A stretch of DNA of 35,140 bases from Myxococcus vastator (GTDB taxonomy: Bacteria > Myxococcota > Myxococcia > Myxococcales > Myxococcaceae). The translations under genes and the position numbers were made by a program. The stretch lies in assembly GCF_010894475.1 (NCBI RefSeq), contig NZ_JAAIYB010000032.1:1-35140 (forward strand). Reading direction: 5' to 3'. The notes below the pieces were generated by a model that saw only the letters and a program-made list of their open reading frames with translations, searched no databases and was not told the DNA's origin. Of this stretch, positions 10,595-18,800 are shown piece by piece (within the stretch, counting starts at the first letter, position 1; each line of letters starts with the position of its first letter).

Positions 10595-12088
10595 ATGGAT
10601 GCACAGGAGCGGAAGTCAGCCTACCGGCAGCGCGCGGAGCAGGGCGAGGCGGTGCCGGTGTCGGTGGAGCTGCCGGCGGACCTCGACACGCCGCTGTCGG
10701 CCTACCTGAAGCTGGGCGGTGGTTCGCGCGGCTTCATCCTCGAGTCGTGCTACGGCGGCGAGCGTTTCGGCCGCTACAGCCACATTGGCGCGGAGCCCGC
10801 GGGCCGCGTGCGGCTGGACCGCGGCGGCGCCACCTTGTGGCGGGGCGCGAACGAGGAGCGTCGGGACGGCAAGCCGCTGGACGTGCTGCGCCAGCTCTGG
10901 CGCGAGCTGGCCGTGGCGCGGCTCCCCGGTGAAGCGCCCTTCCTGGGCGGGCTCGTGGGGTACATGGGCTACAACTGCTTCTCGTGGCTGGAGCCCACGG
11001 TGCCGGACCGGCACCCCAGCGACCTCTCCTTCCCGGACTCGGAATGGCTGGTGTGCGAGGACTTCGTCACGCACGACACCCGCACCGGGACGCTCAGGGC
11101 CACCGCCATTGCCCGGCCGTCGCTGCACGGCAGCGTGGCCGCCGCGCTGAAGGACGCGGAGGCGCGCGCGCGGGCCATGGCGGACCGGCTGCTGAAGCCG
11201 CTGCCTCCGGAGGCCTACGCGCCGGCGCCGCGCATGCGGGGGGACGTGGCGCCCACCGCGTGCTGGGACCGCGCGGGGTATGAGGCGGCGGTGGCGCGGG
11301 CGCAGGAGTACATCCGCGCCGGAGACATCTTCCAGGTCGTGCTCGCGCGTCGCTTCGAGTCCCGGGGCGCGCCGCCGCCGCTGTCGCTCTACCGCGCGCT
11401 GCGGCGGGTGAATCCGTCGCCGTACCTCTTCCTGGTGGCGCTGGGCGAGGCCCGCGCGCTGGTGGGCGCATCGCCGGAGCTGCTGGTGCAGGTGCGCGAC
11501 GGGGACGTGGTGGTGCGGCCCATCGCCGGCACCCGGCGGCGCGGCGCGTCCGAGGCCGAGGACCTGGCCCTGGAGAAGGAGCTGCTCGCGGACGAGAAGG
11601 AGCGCGCCGAGCACATCATGCTGGTGGACCTGGGGCGCAACGACGTGGGCCGCGTGGCGGCGCCCGGCTCGGTGCGCGTCGAGGACATGATGCTCATCGA
11701 GCGCTACAGCCACGTGATGCACATCGTGTCGCAGGTGCGCGGCAAGCTCGACGCGAAGTACGACGCGCTGGACGCGCTGGCCAGCACCTTCCCCGCGGGC
11801 ACGGTGTCGGGCGCGCCCAAGATTCGCGCGATGCAAATCATCGACGAGCTGGAGGTCCAGCGGCGCGGGCCCTACTCGGGCGCGGTGGGCTACCTGTCCT
11901 TCTGCGGCACGCTGGATGTGGCGATCGCGCTGCGTACCTTCTTCGTGGACGGAGACCGGACGATGTGGACCGCGGGCGCGGGCGTGGTCGCGGACTCGGT
12001 GCCGTCGAAGGAAGCGGACGAGACGGAAGCCAAGGCGGGCGCCATGGCCGCCGCGCTGCGGCTGGCGCGCGAGGGAGGTGGCCGGTGA
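10595..12088 (+). CDS. trpE: Anthranilate synthase component I
   Basis: 497 residues from the ATG at 10595 (MDAQERKS); an in-frame GTG at 10574 would add seven residues. The chorismate-binding core is intact: PIAGTRRRG, AEHIMLVDLGRND, a HVMHIVS segment, FPAGTVSGAPKIRAM and GPYSGAVGY. The tryptophan-sensing residues that distinguish TrpE from PabB are present (LES at 49-51 and NPSPYLF at 273-279), so feedback inhibition by tryptophan is expected. With TrpG it makes anthranilate from chorismate and glutamine. The last bases overlap the trpG start (GTGA). Its leader holds possible regulatory hairpins. Confidence 0.96.
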   Translation: MDAQERKSAYRQRAEQGEAVPVSVELPADLDTPLSAYLKLGGGSRGFILESCYGGERFGRYSHIGAEPAGRVRLDRGGATLWRGANEERRDGKPLDVLRQLWRELAVARLPGEAPFLGGLVGYMGYNCFSWLEPTVPDRHPSDLSFPDSEWLVCEDFVTHDTRTGTLRATAIARPSLHGSVAAALKDAEARARAMADRLLKPLPPEAYAPAPRMRGDVAPTACWDRAGYEAAVARAQEYIRAGDIFQVVLARRFESRGAPPPLSLYRALRRVNPSPYLFLVALGEARALVGASPELLVQVRDGDVVVRPIAGTRRRGASEAEDLALEKELLADEKERAEHIMLVDLGRNDVGRVAAPGSVRVEDMMLIERYSHVMHIVSQVRGKLDAKYDALDALASTFPAGTVSGAPKIRAMQIIDELEVQRRGPYSGAVGYLSFCGTLDVAIALRTFFVDGDRTMWTAGAGVVADSVPSKEADETEAKAGAMAAALRLAREGGGR

Positions 12089-12648
12089 TTCTGGTCATCG
12101 ACAACTACGACTCCTTCACCTTCAACCTCGTGCAGCTCCTGTACACGCTGGGGGCCGAGGTGAAGGTGGTGCGCAACGACGACCTGGATGCGCAAGGCGT
12201 GGCGGCCTCGGGCGCGTCCCACCTGGTGATTTCACCGGGGCCCTGCACGCCGCACGAGGCGGGCGTCAGCGTGGCGGCCATTGCCCAGTCACGGGTGCCG
12301 GTGCTGGGCGTGTGCCTGGGGCACCAGTCCATTGGCGCGGCCTTCGGCGGCAAGGTGGTGCGCGCGCCAGCGCCGGTGCACGGCAAGGCGGCGCACATCC
12401 AGCATGGCGGCACGGGCCTCTTCGCCGGGCTCAGCGCGGGCTTCGCGGCGGCGCGCTACCACTCGCTCATCGTGGAGGCGCCGTCACTGCCCGCCGAGCT
12501 GGAGGCCACCGCGTGGAGCCAGGATGGCCTCATCATGGCGCTGCGCCACCGCGAGCGGCCCGTGGTGGGCGTTCAGTTCCATCCAGAGAGCGTGCTCACG
12601 CCGGATGGGCCGGCGCTGGTGCGCAACTTCCTGGAGGGGCGGCTGTAG
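12085..12648 (+). CDS. trpG: Anthranilate synthase component II, glutamine amidotransferase
   Basis: 187 residues. The GTG at 12085 overlaps the trpE stop (GTGA), and GGGAGG precedes it by a few bases. It has the class I amidotransferase triad: nucleophile C77 in GVCLGHQ, and H166 and E168 in HPES. NYDSFTFNL at the N-terminus is typical of TrpG/PabA. It releases ammonia from glutamine for TrpE, and could also serve a PabB elsewhere for folate, as single TrpG/PabA proteins do in other bacteria. The stop is one base from the stop of the converging histidine phosphatase gene. Confidence 0.95.
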   Translation: MILVIDNYDSFTFNLVQLLYTLGAEVKVVRNDDLDAQGVAASGASHLVISPGPCTPHEAGVSVAAIAQSRVPVLGVCLGHQSIGAAFGGKVVRAPAPVHGKAAHIQHGGTGLFAGLSAGFAAARYHSLIVEAPSLPAELEATAWSQDGLIMALRHRERPVVGVQFHPESVLTPDGPALVRNFLEGRL

Positions 12649-12649
12649 C

Positions 12650-13246
12650 TCAAGCGCGCAGGTGCGTGGTGTCGTTCCACGACACGATGGCCGGGCGGCG
12701 CCTGTCGCCGTCATGGCCGAGCACGCTGATGGACGCGGTGCTCAGCAGGAAGAGGCGGCCCTCCCACGGGGGCAGGCCCAGCCACCGCGCCGCGAGCACG
12801 CGGAGCAGGTGCCCGTGGGCGAAGATGAGCACGTCCCCATCCGTCCGGAGCGCGTCGGAGATGACGCTGTCCACGCGCGTGGCCACCTGCGCCGCCGTCT
12901 CTCCGTTGGGGACGCCGTTCTTCCAGAGGGTCCAGTCGGGCCGCTCCGCGCGAATCTCCGCGCTGGTGCGCCCCTCGTAGTCGCCGTAGTCCCACTCCAT
13001 GAGGTCCTCGCGCGGCTGGGCCAGGTCGCCGTAACCGGCGAGCGCGCAGGTGTCCGCCGCGCGGCTGAGGGGGCTGGTGTAGACGGCGTCGAAGCGCCAG
13101 GCCTTCAGCGGCGCGCCCAGAAGGCGGCCCATCTCCCTTCCGGAGTCCAGGAGCGGAATGTCCGTCCGCCCCGTGTGCCGGCCATTGTGGCTCCACTCCG
13201 TCTCACCGTGCCGGACGAGCACCACCTGTTTCCCGGGGGTCTTCAT
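12650..13246 (-). CDS. Histidine phosphatase family protein (phosphoglycerate mutase-like)
   Basis: 198 residues from ATG 13246 (MKTPGK); an in-frame ATG at 13255 would add three residues, and neither has a good ribosome site. VLVRHGETEW carries the phosphorylated histidine (H13), SRAADTC follows, and FAHGHLLRVLAARW carries the second histidine. The fold is that of cobalamin phosphatase CobC, SixA-like and phosphoglycerate mutase proteins. No cobalamin gene is nearby, so the substrate is unknown. It ends one base from trpG, tail to tail. A strong hairpin separates it from the lipoprotein gene upstream, so it probably has its own promoter. Confidence 0.85.
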   Translation of the reverse strand: MKTPGKQVVLVRHGETEWSHNGRHTGRTDIPLLDSGREMGRLLGAPLKAWRFDAVYTSPLSRAADTCALAGYGDLAQPREDLMEWDYGDYEGRTSAEIRAERPDWTLWKNGVPNGETAAQVATRVDSVISDALRTDGDVLIFAHGHLLRVLAARWLGLPPWEGRLFLLSTASISVLGHDGDRRRPAIVSWNDTTHLRA

Positions 13247-13283
13247 GGCGCGCATTCTGGCAGGGCCCGGGCGCACACGCAGG

Positions 13284-13320
13284 TGAAAGCCCGAGGGGCC
13301 TCGGGGCGCCGGGACTTTCA
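13284..13320 (-). terminator. Hairpin at the lipoprotein gene stop, likely terminator
   Basis: TGAAAG with CCCG on one side pairs with CGGG and CTTTCA on the other (bases 13284-13320) with one bulged base. The arms start at the stop codon itself. Inside lies a second dyad, CCCGAGG/CCTCGGG (13290-13305), an alternative fold. The tail is not U-rich beyond CTTTC. It is placed to end the propeller-lipoprotein message before the phosphatase gene. Confidence 0.5.
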
Positions 13321-13851
13321 GTGGGCGATGGATGTCGACGGCAGGAGCGTCTTTCCGCCCCTGCCCTCGAAGAGGCTGTCCTTCAGGTGCAGGTGGATGA
13401 CGACGCGTGAGCGCTGCTCCAGGGCGCCGCGCGTGGTCGAAAACTGGATGGTTCCGGCCTGGGCGTTGACGAGCCCCGCCAGGCTGTCTTCCTTGAACGC
13501 GCCCACGTCGTCCAGGCGCACGGTGATGTCCACCTGCTTCACGTACCTGGGCAGGAAGAAGCGCCCCAGCAGGTGGGCGTGGTCCGTGTCCGACAGGTCC
13601 ATGGCGCGTGCGTTGGGCGAGGGCTCGAAGCGGACGGGCTCGCCGAAGGACGTGATCTCCACCTGTCCCATGCCCAGCAGGACCTTCTCGTACCGTGCCG
13701 CGTCCTGGCCCCGCAGGCGGAGCTCGAAGGCGTCCAGCACGGGGTCGCCCAACGCCCGCACCAAATCGTCCTCGCTGCTGTCGCAGGCGCCTGTCGTCCC
13801 CAGCGCCACGAGCAGGGCCGGAGCCCACCTGGATTGGGATGGAAGCTTCAT
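13318..13851 (-). CDS. Small predicted lipoprotein, unknown function
   Basis: 177 residues. The start is the ATG at 13851, nine bases after AAGGAG. The signal peptide has a basic start, a hydrophobic run (PALLVALG) and a cysteine in GTTGACDS, a loose lipobox at about residue 23. The mature part mixes strands with charged turns and ends KTLLPSTSIAH. I recognise no family. It follows the propeller-like gene after 14 bases, with a shared strand and a hairpin downstream, so the two are probably co-transcribed from the sigma-54-like promoter. Likely an outer-membrane or periplasmic lipoprotein. Confidence 0.75.
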   Translation of the reverse strand: MKLPSQSRWAPALLVALGTTGACDSSEDDLVRALGDPVLDAFELRLRGQDAARYEKVLLGMGQVEITSFGEPVRFEPSPNARAMDLSDTDHAHLLGRFFLPRYVKQVDITVRLDDVGAFKEDSLAGLVNAQAGTIQFSTTRGALEQRSRVVIHLHLKDSLFEGRGGKTLLPSTSIAH

Positions 13852-13865
13852 GACCGCTGTCTCCT

Positions 13866-15515
13866 TCAGAACCGAGGCTCCTCGGCGCGCTCCATGGCCC
13901 GCAGCGGGTCCATGGCGAAGATTCGCTTTCGCAGCGGAATCGCCGTCCGCTTGCCAGCGTGGTTGTGCCGCTCCAGCCGTTGACGCAGCTCCTCCACCGG
14001 GCCGGGGTCGAGCGAGGCCGGATTGGCCAGCGCGGACAGGGCAGGCGCGCGTGTGTTGAAGACGCGCTCGTTGCAGACCGCCGTCAGCGCTTCGCGCGCC
14101 GTCCGGACCTTCAAGGACTCCAGGGCCGTGCGGCGCGCGTTGTTCGAGGCGATGGCGGGGTTGGCCCAGAGGATGCCCAGGGCACCTGGGAGGGTGGAGA
14201 CCTCGCCGAGCGCGCCGAGGGAGATGGGGCCGTAGGCCAGGCACTCCAGGAGGGCGCTCTCGCTGGCGCCGAAGAAGCCGCGGTCCCGCGTCGTCGGCCG
14301 CGGACGAGGCGCGCCCCAGAGGTAGAAGCCACACATCGCGCCGTCCGCGAGCTGCGGCACCGGCCGCGTGAGGAGGGTGGTCAGGTGGCCCGTCATCACG
14401 TCCACGGCATGGAAGCCGCTGGCCCGGCGGGTGTCGGGGCCGCTGGTTCCGTAGAGGTAGAGCTCGCCGTCACGTGTGAAGACGGCGGCGCTCATGACCG
14501 GGGCCTCCGCGGGCCTGCCGTCAATCCGCGCGGGCGAGGCATGGTCCGTGGCCACGCCCGTGAGCGGGTCGATGCGGGTCAGCCGCTGGGTGGCGTTGTT
14601 GAAGGCGTAGAGCTGGCCGTCCCGGGGACTCACCGCGAAGTCCGCCACCTGGAAGTCTCCCGGGGCCGTCACGACCTGCTCGGAGAGCGTCTCACCGGTG
14701 GTGGGGTTGACGCGGATGAGGCGACGGGTGCCGTGCTCGAAGCCGACGTAGGCGCCGTCCTTGAGGACGGCTCCCGCGGTCCAGAGGGCGGAGGGAGGCG
14801 CCGCGGTGTCCAGCGGGGCGATGACGCGCGATGCGCCCGTGGCGTCGACGCGGATGAAGCGGGGGGCGCCAATGCCGTCCGAGGCGATGGCGTACAGGAT
14901 GTTGTCGAAGGGGTTGAACGCCAGCGCGTTGTAGGGAAGTGCCGCTTCACCCTGCAGCGTCAGCGTGCCGGTGGCGGGGTCGAAGATGTAGAGCCGCGAG
15001 GGGGCCGCGGGCCGTCCATCCAGGGCGCGCGAGGTCGTGGAGAGGTAGACGGTGTCGTCGCAGAACAGGTCGGGCCGAGGGAGGCAGAGCACGTTGGTCC
15101 CCGCCTGGCTGGCACCTGCGTCCCAACCGATGCTGAAGGTGCTGGTGAAGGAGACCTCGGGGTTGGGCGTGACGGGGTTCGCATCGTGTATCCCCAATGT
15201 GAGACACGCGTCGTAGCTCTCCAGCTCGATTTCGCATTGATACGTGACCTGCCCATCCGCCGGAACCACGAGGGGCGGCGTGGGGGCGCGCGTGCAGGGC
15301 TTCATCAGGGGCGCGGTCGCGGAGAGCAGCTCGGCGGGGAGCGCCGGGTCGATGTTGGTGACGGTGAACGTGAAGCGCAGCGTCTCCGGGTAGGTGCCGA
15401 CCGTATATTGCTTGCGTCCGTTCACGAGCTGCCCGGCTCGGAAGTCATTGGCCCAGGCGTTCGAGGCCCAGACGGCGCCGATGAACAGGAGCCAGAGCCA
15501 CTTCCTATCCATCAT
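13866..15515 (-). CDS. Secreted propeller-like protein, unknown function
   Basis: 549 residues from the ATG at 15515 (MMDRKW; the next ATG is also possible). The Sec signal peptide is KWLWLLFIGAVWASNAWA, with cleavage before NDFRAG. A first domain (about 25-180) contains cysteines in pairs (KPC, YQC, DAC, LCLP, LFC). The middle (about 185-430) has repeated strands of the form LYIFDPATGTL, LYAIASDG, RLIRVNPTTGET, LYAFNNATQRLTRIDP and LYLYGTSG, like a six-bladed propeller of the DUF6923/SMP-30 kind. The C-terminal 110 residues are helical and unassigned. No catalytic residues are evident. A sigma-54-type promoter lies about 45 bases upstream, and a lipoprotein gene follows. Predicted extracellular or periplasmic. 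Confidence 0.75.
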   Translation of the reverse strand: MMDRKWLWLLFIGAVWASNAWANDFRAGQLVNGRKQYTVGTYPETLRFTFTVTNIDPALPAELLSATAPLMKPCTRAPTPPLVVPADGQVTYQCEIELESYDACLTLGIHDANPVTPNPEVSFTSTFSIGWDAGASQAGTNVLCLPRPDLFCDDTVYLSTTSRALDGRPAAPSRLYIFDPATGTLTLQGEAALPYNALAFNPFDNILYAIASDGIGAPRFIRVDATGASRVIAPLDTAAPPSALWTAGAVLKDGAYVGFEHGTRRLIRVNPTTGETLSEQVVTAPGDFQVADFAVSPRDGQLYAFNNATQRLTRIDPLTGVATDHASPARIDGRPAEAPVMSAAVFTRDGELYLYGTSGPDTRRASGFHAVDVMTGHLTTLLTRPVPQLADGAMCGFYLWGAPRPRPTTRDRGFFGASESALLECLAYGPISLGALGEVSTLPGALGILWANPAIASNNARRTALESLKVRTAREALTAVCNERVFNTRAPALSALANPASLDPGPVEELRQRLERHNHAGKRTAIPLRKRIFAMDPLRAMERAEEPRF

Positions 15516-15558
15516 GGAGGTCTCCACGTTCGTGATTGCTGGGGGCCAGGGCCGGGCT

Positions 15559-15573
15559 GCAGTCGATGTGCCA
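15559..15573 (-). promoter_or_regulatory. Sigma-54 (-24/-12) promoter candidate for the propeller gene
   Basis: Minus strand reads TGGCAC-ATCGA-CTGC. The GG and GC dinucleotides are exactly 12 bases apart, and all -24 bases match the consensus; the -12 box has one change (CTGC for TTGC). Predicted transcription starts near 15547, about 32 bases before the ATG at 15515. The upstream 40 bases are rich in A and C (CAACAACCAAGAGAACAAC) and could hold activator sites. Myxobacteria use many sigma-54 activators. Confidence 0.55.
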
Positions 15574-15814
15574 GTTGTTCTCTTGGTTGTTGTGATTCTT
15601 GGAGATTGATATGCGAGCCCCGGAGGGCGCATGGGTGTTGAATGGCGTTGTCTGTGAATGCCTTCGGGAAGGAGGGCGGATGACCTGGAGGTCTGGTTGG
15701 TGTCCGCCGGGTGGCGCGCGAGGGCAGGGGGGCGCTGACGCCGGAGCGGCGCGCGCCGTCGCGGCTGTGTAGGAATTACAGGAGGACGGCTGGCATTCGT
15801 TCAGGGTTGCAGGC

Positions 15815-15848
15815 GGCCCGGCCGGACGGCGGTGCGCCCGGCCGGGCC
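15815..15848 (-). terminator. Strong hairpin after the CARDB gene
   Basis: An 11-base perfect inverted repeat, GGCCCGGCCGG/CCGGCCGGGCC, with a 12-base loop lies 17 bases past the CARDB stop (arms 15838-15848 and 15815-15825). No U run follows. It is well placed to terminate or stabilise the 4.5 kb message. The rest of the 15516-15864 gap, apart from the sigma-54 element, shows nothing I can assign. Confidence 0.5.
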
Positions 15849-15864
15849 TGTTCTCAGACAGTGA

Positions 15865-18800
15865 CTACGGCGCCACGATGATGAGCCGGTCCGCGCGGAC
15901 GTTGTTGTCCTCGCGCAGCTCCTCCTGGTGGTTCCAGGGGTCGGCGATGCCGCCCAGGTAGAAGAACCCGGTGGGGCCCGAGTCCGGAGGCGTGTAGGCC
16001 GTCACCGAGGCATTGCGCGTGACGCACTGCCCGGCGTCCAGGGTGTTGACCTGAACGGCGCCGATGAGCGTCTGTGATTCGGGGGGGGCCCCCGGTCCGC
16101 CTTGAGGTGGGAGCTCGAGTGTGTCGCTGCTCGACAGATACAGGTCCACGGCGGTGTTGCTGGCGGTGGTGGTGCCCTGGTTGCACACGCGCACGGTGGC
16201 GGTGAAGGCGCTGCCTGTCCTCACGGAGGTGGGGCCGGAGAGGGAGGTGATGACCAGGTCGGGCCGGTCGCCCACGCCCATGAGTCCGCTCACGAAGGTG
16301 TTGTTGTCCTCGCGCAGCTCCGCCTCCATCTGAGAGGTGTCGACAGCGGCGCCCAGGTACAGGGGGTGATTGGGCGATGCCTCGGGGGGCAGCGTCACCC
16401 AGGCTGAGGCGGGCTCCGTGACGCACTGCCCTGGATTCAGGGGCTGCACGTTGACGTAGCCAAGGGGCATCTGGGTGTTCGGGTAGGGCATTCCCGGGCC
16501 ATTCCACTGGGGCATGACCACCCGCGCCTGCGTGGAGAAGAACAGCTCCAGGGACGTGCCGTTCGAGTGTTGCGTCCCCTGATTACACACGGTCACGGTG
16601 GCGGTGAAGGTGCCATTGGACGGCACGCTCGCCGGCGCGCTCACGGTGGTGATGACGAGGTCCGGGCCGTACCCCACGCCGATGAGGCCGCCCACGAAGG
16701 TGTTGTTGTCTCCGCGAAGCTCGTCGTGCGGTGCATGTGCGCCGACGATGGCGCCCAGATAGAGCGGTCCGTCCGCCACCGTCGCCGGGGGGCGCTGCGC
16801 CCAGGAGGGGATGTTCAACGTCGTGCAGTCATCCACTTGCAGCGGCGGGAGGCTCAGCTCGCCCACCAGCCGTTGGGTGTCCGGCATCGGTTGGCCCGGG
16901 CCATTCCACGACGGCAGGTGCAGGGTGTCCTCCGTGGAGAGGTAGACCTCCACCTGGGTGGAGGACGACGCGCTCGTTCCCTGATTGCAGACCGACACGG
17001 TGGCGGTGAACGCATCGTAGCGCGCCACGCTCGCGGGGCCGGTGACGGAGGTGATGACCAGGTCGGGGCCCTCGCCCACGCTGAGCTGGCCGCTGACGAA
17101 GACGTTGTTGTCCTCACGCAGCTCCTGCTCGGAGCGATTCGCGTCGACCAGGACGCCCAGGTAGAGCGGCTGGCCGGGCGTCGCCGCGGGAGGCCGGTTG
17201 GCCGTGGCGAAGGCGCTCCCCGTGAAGCACCTGCCGGCGTTCAACGAGGGCACGCTCATGCTGCCGACAGGCTGCTGCGTGGCCGGCAGGGGATTGCCCG
17301 GACCGTTCCACCGGGGCATGACCACCGTCGGCTCGGAGGAGAGGTGCACCTCCACGTCGTTGCCGGCCGAGGGGGCCGTGCCCTGGTTGCACACCGTGAC
17401 GGTCGCGTGGAACGTGTCGTTGGGCAACACGCTGGCGGGGGCCTGGATGGCGGTGACGACGAGGTCGGGCCCGTAGCCTACGCCCACGAGGCCGCTCACG
17501 AAGGTGTTGTTGTCCTCGCGCAGCTCCAGCGTGCCTCCCCACCCGTCGACGATGGCGCCCAGGTAGAGGGGCTGGTCGGGCGTCGCCGCGGGAGGCTGCT
17601 GCGCGTAGCCCGGGACCGCCAGCGTGACGCACTGGCCGGCTTCCAGGTACGGGACGGGCAACATCCCGGCAGGCGCCTGCGTCTCCGGGAAGGGGGCGCC
17701 GGGGCCATTCCACCGGGGCAGCGCCAGGCCTGCCGTCGTGGAGAAGAACAGCTCCAGGTCCGAGGAGTACGAGGAGGCAGTGCCCTGGTTGCAGACGGTG
17801 ACGGTGGCGGTGAAGGCGTCATTGGGCTGCACGCTCGCGGGGCCGGTGAGGGCGGTGACGACGAGGTCGGGGCCGTCACCCACGCCGATGCGGCCACTGA
17901 CGAAGGTGTTGTTCTCCTCGCGAAGCTCTTCGACGTCTCTCCACACGTCGACGATGGCGCCCAGGTGGAAGGCCTCGCCTGGAACGGAGGGCGGGAGGTA
18001 GGCAGAGCCGGAGGCGGTGCCCGTGAAGCATTGGCCGGCGCTCAAGGAGGGGATGCTCAGCTCACCGGCGGGCGTCTGGCTCTCCGGGAGCGGGGCGCCC
18101 GGGTTGTTCCAGTCCGGCAAGACCAGGCTGGGCTCGGTGGACAGGAACACTTGTGCCTGGCTGGGGCTGGACTGCGCGGTGCCCTGATTGCAGACGGTGA
18201 GGGCCGATGAGAACGGCTCGTTCCTCCGCACGCTGGCCGGGCCGGTGAGGGCGGTGACGACGAGGTCGGGGCCGTCACCCACGCCGATGACGCCGCCGAT
18301 GAAGGTGTTGTTGTCCTCGCGCAGCTCCTGCACCGCCGACCACGGGTCGACGATGCCGCCGAGGAAGTAGGCCGTGTTCCAGTTCCCTCCTGGGGACTGG
18401 GCCACCGCGGTCCCGGAGAGCGCCCTGCACTCGCCGGGGTCCAGCGGTGGGAGCGTGAGCATCCCAATGGGGGTGCGCATGAACGGCTCGAAAGCGGGGC
18501 CACCCTCCGGCGTTGGCGCGTTCAGGAACGTGCTCGTGGAGAGATAGAGCTCCAGCACGTCGGAGTAACTGCTCTGGGTGCCCTGGTTGCAGACCGTCGC
18601 GGTGACGGGGAAGCTGCCTGTCCCGACGTTGGCGGGCCCCTTCAGCGAGGTGATGACCAGGTCGGGGCGCTCGCCCACGCCCATGAGTCCGCTCACGAAG
18701 GTGTTGTTGTCCTCGCGCAGCTCCGGGACGTTCGACGCCGTGCCGGCGATGGCGCCCAGGTAGAAGGACTCCATTCCGGGGGGCGCGTCGTGGGGTCGGC

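Noticed and set aside
10616-11836. Minus-strand open frame of 406 codons
   Set aside because: Antisense shadow of trpE, which has every expected motif.
12281-14059. Plus-strand open frame of 592 codons over trpG, phosphatase and lipoprotein
   Set aside because: Runs through the trpG coding frame in another phase and antisense to two supported genes; no ribosome site.
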